From positions 223,991-287,990 of the forward strand of contig JAEXRH010000016.1 of the NCBI GenBank assembly GCA_023438065.1: DNA of 64,000 nucleotides, read 5' to 3'. Origin of the DNA: Spirochaetota bacterium. GTDB lineage: Bacteria; Spirochaetota; Spirochaetia; Treponematales; Treponemataceae. Each line of letters starts with the position of its first letter. Position 1 is the stretch's first letter. The notes beneath the pieces are model-generated. The model did no database searches, was not told the DNA's origin, and worked only from the letters and a program-made list of their open reading frames with translations. Made by a program: the position numbers and the translations under genes. Positions 61,248 through 64,000 of this stretch are shown here, one piece after another.

Positions 61248-64000
61248 TTAATATGATGAGATCCAAGGGTTTAAATTCCCTTGATATACAGGAATATTTA
61301 TATCTTTATATACACCCCACTGCTGTAGATAGTTAGTCATTTGAAGGAAGTTGTACGCAGCCGATCCAATTTTATTGATATCCTTAAAGTTACCATTATA
61401 ACCCAGGGTGTTTAATACTGTCCAACATCCATCATTAGTCCCTTGCCCTGCTGGATGCCAATAAAAAGGATCAGAACGATTTGATTGGTATGGGCTATTT
61501 GGTATTTTCCCATCATTATTTATTCTTTCTCCACCAATCGTGTCAGCATTTGTCATCAAGAACACGTCCGAGACACCCCATGTAGTTGAATTATGATCAG
61601 TCAATCTTATGCTATAATTCGAAATTACGGTATTTGATTGTATATCACCCAACCCTGGATAGGTTATGCGTTCATCATAGGTACTTCCACTGATTTGGCC
61701 AACACCAACATCAACTGTATTCCATCTGGCATCAGGAATATATGGTTTATCAATCACATTACCATTAAGATCTCGCTTGATGAATCCAATAGTCGTATTA
61801 TCCTTATAATCATCGTTGATCGCCCAAGGGAATTTTTCCCCAGTAGATTGATTCTTAACTTGTTTATTAGGATCGCTCTCAGGCACAAGAACCTTAAACG
61901 CATCAGAACCTCGCAATGCATACGCGTCTACTGTAAACTTTTCATACTTTCCATTGCCCAAGGACCTAATGAAAACTGAAGACGAAGTTAATGACTTATC
62001 AGTTAGAGCAAGTCCCTTTCCTGGCGTATCAGGATTCCATCCACTTCCCAGTGTTTCTATACCACTTTGTTTCATCAATGCCTCACCAATAAGTTTATCT
62101 TTTTGCGATAAATCGGCATTACCAATTACAGTCTCCCATTTCTTTGGATCATTTCTGATTTCAGCTATTTGGGTATCATTTAACTTTAACACATCTCTTA
62201 ATGTTTGGTTATCATAGGTATTCACATGAGTTGATTGGTCTCCCCAATCAAACAATCCTCCATATGAACGATTAAGTAATTCTTTCGCTCTATCTTGTCC
62301 TAGATAATGGACCAATGCCTCTGAAACAGAACTCTCTTGATTATCGCTAACGACTTGCTTCAATTTACCATTCGCCATTTCTTGCTTGAGGCCTTTACGA
62401 CCATCATTAAGAAGTCTTCCATCTTTTGTAAGCAACCAATATTCATCCCCACCCGCGTTTGCCGTCTGATTCTCCGGCCTCTTCATAGCGTCGAGTATTC
62501 CCGACAGAAATCCCGAGTCCCCCTTCAATCCCATGTTCTGCACCATCTGGACGTAGCTTTCACCGCCGAACTTGTATGCCGCCGACTCGACATGCTCGCC
62601 CGAAAGATGCGCGCCCTCATGACTCACGATGGCCGCGAACTTCGCGATCTCTTCCTTGCTCATAGAGCCGAGAAGCGCCTGATTCATTTTGATCACCGAG
62701 GGGTTAGTGTCGCTATTGACCATGCCCGCGTACGTCGTCCCGTCTTTTGCCACGCCGTCGGTAAGCTCAAGCGATTTCTTCCCATCGAAGAGATCCTTGG
62801 AAAGCGCGTGATTCTTTACCTTGAGCGTATAGTCAAGCGCCGCGATCGTCTCGAGCGTCGCGTTTCCGGTCTTTCCGCCGGCCTTGAGCTCGAATATCCG
62901 CCTGCTTTGCTCGTACCCCTTGAACGCGCTCGCGAGTTTCCCGAGGTTCATGTCGGTTCCCGCCGAACTCACCGCCCCATGAAACCCGTCCTTTCCGAAG
63001 CTAACCTCGAAAAGTCCGCCGTTGATGAGCGAGTTATTCTTGCCCTTCATGCCGAGCATGCTCGCGTTGAGGAGGTTCACCGAGGCGTTGCCGGTCATGC
63101 CCCAGGTCACCGCCGTCGAGGCAAGGTTGCCCATCGTGCCGTTGAACGCGTTCAGCGCGTCGACGCTAATCGCGTCCGACGACTTCGAGAAAAAGATCCC
63201 GCCATTCGTTTTGAGGTTATACTTTCCGAGCGTTCCCGTCACCGCCTGTCCCGCCATCCCCGACGCGACGCTCGCCATCGCGCTCTTGCCGAACGCGCCT
63301 TCCATGAACGCGTCGCCATCAAAGAGGCATCCGCCGTTGAGCGCGTTTGTCACGCTGAACGCGTTGACGCCGCTCGAGGCGACGTTAGTCATGCTGATCT
63401 GCAGTCCCTTCGTAAGCGTCTCCCCGATCACGCCGGAGCCGAGCATTTGGTTATTGAGAAGGCCCTTGCCGTTCGCGAAGCCCATGTTGATCTTGTTCGT
63501 CACCAGGCCAACCGCCGCTTTCTTCGCGAGCCCCTCGGCCGCCGTAAGGAGGTCCATGCCGTTCGCGACGTCGAGCATGGTAAAGACGGCGTCGTCGACG
63601 AGGTTGAGCATGATCTGTCCCACGCCGGGCGCAAAAGCGGTCGCGGCGATGTTCATCGCGACGTCAACCACGCTCCTGATCGTCGGCGCCTTCATCCAGC
63701 TGCCGCGGTCGTCCCAGAGGCGGCGGCTGTAGGCGGGCTGTTCGCACTCGGCCCAGCCCGCGCCCTCGATCATCTTGTGCTGGATGTACATCCCCATGAT
63801 GCGGCCGGTTTGGCCCGAGCCGTCAAAGCGGACGTTCTTCTGATAGTCCTCGACGTCTACTCCGGGGTCGGCTCCGGGTTTCATGACGGGCGCGTAACCG
63901 ACCCACTCGGTGAATAGGCCGTTCCCCGTCACGACGATGCGCTCGTTTTGGCCCTTCTCGCCTCTCTCGTCGTCGGTTAAGTCCTCAAGGGCTTTCTGGT
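61248..64000 (-). CDS. Second giant secreted protein, C-terminal part (partial)
   Basis: The frame is open to the right edge, so the N-terminus is outside the window; about 917 residues are visible. It shares with the first giant protein TEWVGYAPVMK, YSRRLWDDRGSWMKAPTIRSV, DDAVFTMLDVANGMD and the Gly/Ala-rich segment after it. Then comes a zinc peptidase motif HEGAHLSGEH (62592-62621), absent in this form from the first protein. From about 62470 composition falls to AT-rich and similarity to the first protein ends. The tail has a FYWHPAGQGTNDGCWTV motif (His at 61456, Cys at 61427), reminiscent of L,D-transpeptidase-like or related Cys enzymes but not proven. Confidence 0.78.
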   Translation of the reverse strand, partial: QKALEDLTDDERGEKGQNERIVVTGNGLFTEWVGYAPVMKPGADPGVDVEDYQKNVRFDGSGQTGRIMGMYIQHKMIEGAGWAECEQPAYSRRLWDDRGSWMKAPTIRSVVDVAMNIAATAFAPGVGQIMLNLVDDAVFTMLDVANGMDLLTAAEGLAKKAAVGLVTNKINMGFANGKGLLNNQMLGSGVIGETLTKGLQISMTNVASSGVNAFSVTNALNGGCLFDGDAFMEGAFGKSAMASVASGMAGQAVTGTLGKYNLKTNGGIFFSKSSDAISVDALNAFNGTMGNLASTAVTWGMTGNASVNLLNASMLGMKGKNNSLINGGLFEVSFGKDGFHGAVSSAGTDMNLGKLASAFKGYEQSRRIFELKAGGKTGNATLETIAALDYTLKVKNHALSKDLFDGKKSLELTDGVAKDGTTYAGMVNSDTNPSVIKMNQALLGSMSKEEIAKFAAIVSHEGAHLSGEHVESAAYKFGGESYVQMVQNMGLKGDSGFLSGILDAMKRPENQTANAGGDEYWLLTKDGRLLNDGRKGLKQEMANGKLKQVVSDNQESSVSEALVHYLGQDRAKELLNRSYGGLFDWGDQSTHVNTYDNQTLRDVLKLNDTQIAEIRNDPKKWETVIGNADLSQKDKLIGEALMKQSGIETLGSGWNPDTPGKGLALTDKSLTSSSVFIRSLGNGKYEKFTVDAYALRGSDAFKVLVPESDPNKQVKNQSTGEKFPWAINDDYKDNTTIGFIKRDLNGNVIDKPYIPDARWNTVDVGVGQISGSTYDERITYPGLGDIQSNTVISNYSIRLTDHNSTTWGVSDVFLMTNADTIGGERINNDGKIPNSPYQSNRSDPFYWHPAGQGTNDGCWTVLNTLGYNGNFKDINKIGSAAYNFLQMTNYLQQWGVYKDINIPVYQGNLNPWISSY

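Noticed and set aside
1..64000. CRISPR arrays, IS elements, rRNA genes
   Set aside because: No regularly spaced direct repeats of 25-40 bases with unique spacers, no transposase frames and no rRNA-like segments were seen.

Overview
The window looks like a chromosomal segment of an anaerobic, fermentative spirochaete with a GC-rich genome. I infer this from giant Leptospira-type repetitive secreted proteins, a trimeric bifurcating-type [FeFe] hydrogenase with a sensory [FeFe] hydrogenase plus SpoIIE phosphatase, a glycyl radical enzyme, the Rex redox regulator and a YjfB-like motility-associated protein. Most genes are GC-rich. Two kinds of stretch are clearly AT-richer: about 1960-8340, and the 3' ends of both giant genes with their partner genes (about 46430-47930 and 60060-62470).

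Layout. 1-1950: end of a membrane protein, tRNA-Leu(CAG) with promoter and terminator, a YjfB-like protein, YwbE and a DUF72 protein. 1960-8340: AT-richer accessory block with a metallo-beta-lactamase-fold enzyme, an AraC regulator, a transglutaminase-like protein, a glycyl radical enzyme with its activase, and an ArsR repressor. 8340-10110: a putative structured RNA or small element, a condensation-type acyltransferase with an upstream C10 tract, and an 18-residue hydrophobic peptide. 10111-16105: ABC exporter, AEC transporter, a DapB-like protein, then marR-hgcA-hgcB, the mercury methylation genes. 16182-20462: sua5/tsaC, purC, a small protein, EF-P and its arginine rhamnosyltransferase EarP. 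20625-27739: a seven-gene minus-strand operon (two permeases, ATPase, LolA-like protein, two outer-membrane-type proteins, a TPR-like protein). 27878-28816: ribokinase. 28935-41107: hydrogenase region, with a 1151-residue hydrogenase/GltD-type fusion, rex, hydCBA, and a Trx-like ferredoxin, sensory hydrogenase and SpoIIE phosphatase operon. 41224-45233: solute-binding protein and a two-component set with an HD-GYP output. 45436-45924: DinB-like protein. 45922-64000: two loci encoding giant secreted proteins, each followed by a small exported partner gene and a 373-bp dispersed repeat, with two solute-binding proteins between them.

Two things stand out. First, hgcA and hgcB are complete and carry their diagnostic motifs; hgcA overlaps a cysteine-rich MarR regulator by ATGA, and that regulator has a consensus promoter and a perfect 10-bp inverted repeat, so mercury methylation here may be under a dedicated thiol or metal sensor. 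Second, the two giant proteins share a conserved GC-rich module and a HExxH or HExxxD motif, then switch abruptly to unrelated AT-rich C-termini. One C-terminus looks like an NlpC/P60 cell-wall hydrolase; the other has a His...Gly-Cys motif reminiscent of L,D-transpeptidase-like folds. Each is followed directly by an AT-rich gene for an exported protein (one a lipoprotein), then by the same repeat. This is the architecture of polymorphic effector-immunity cassettes.

At least five genes have a -10 element five or six bases before the start codon and no ribosome binding site, which suggests leaderless transcripts are common. All calls come from reading the sequence; no database search was possible.
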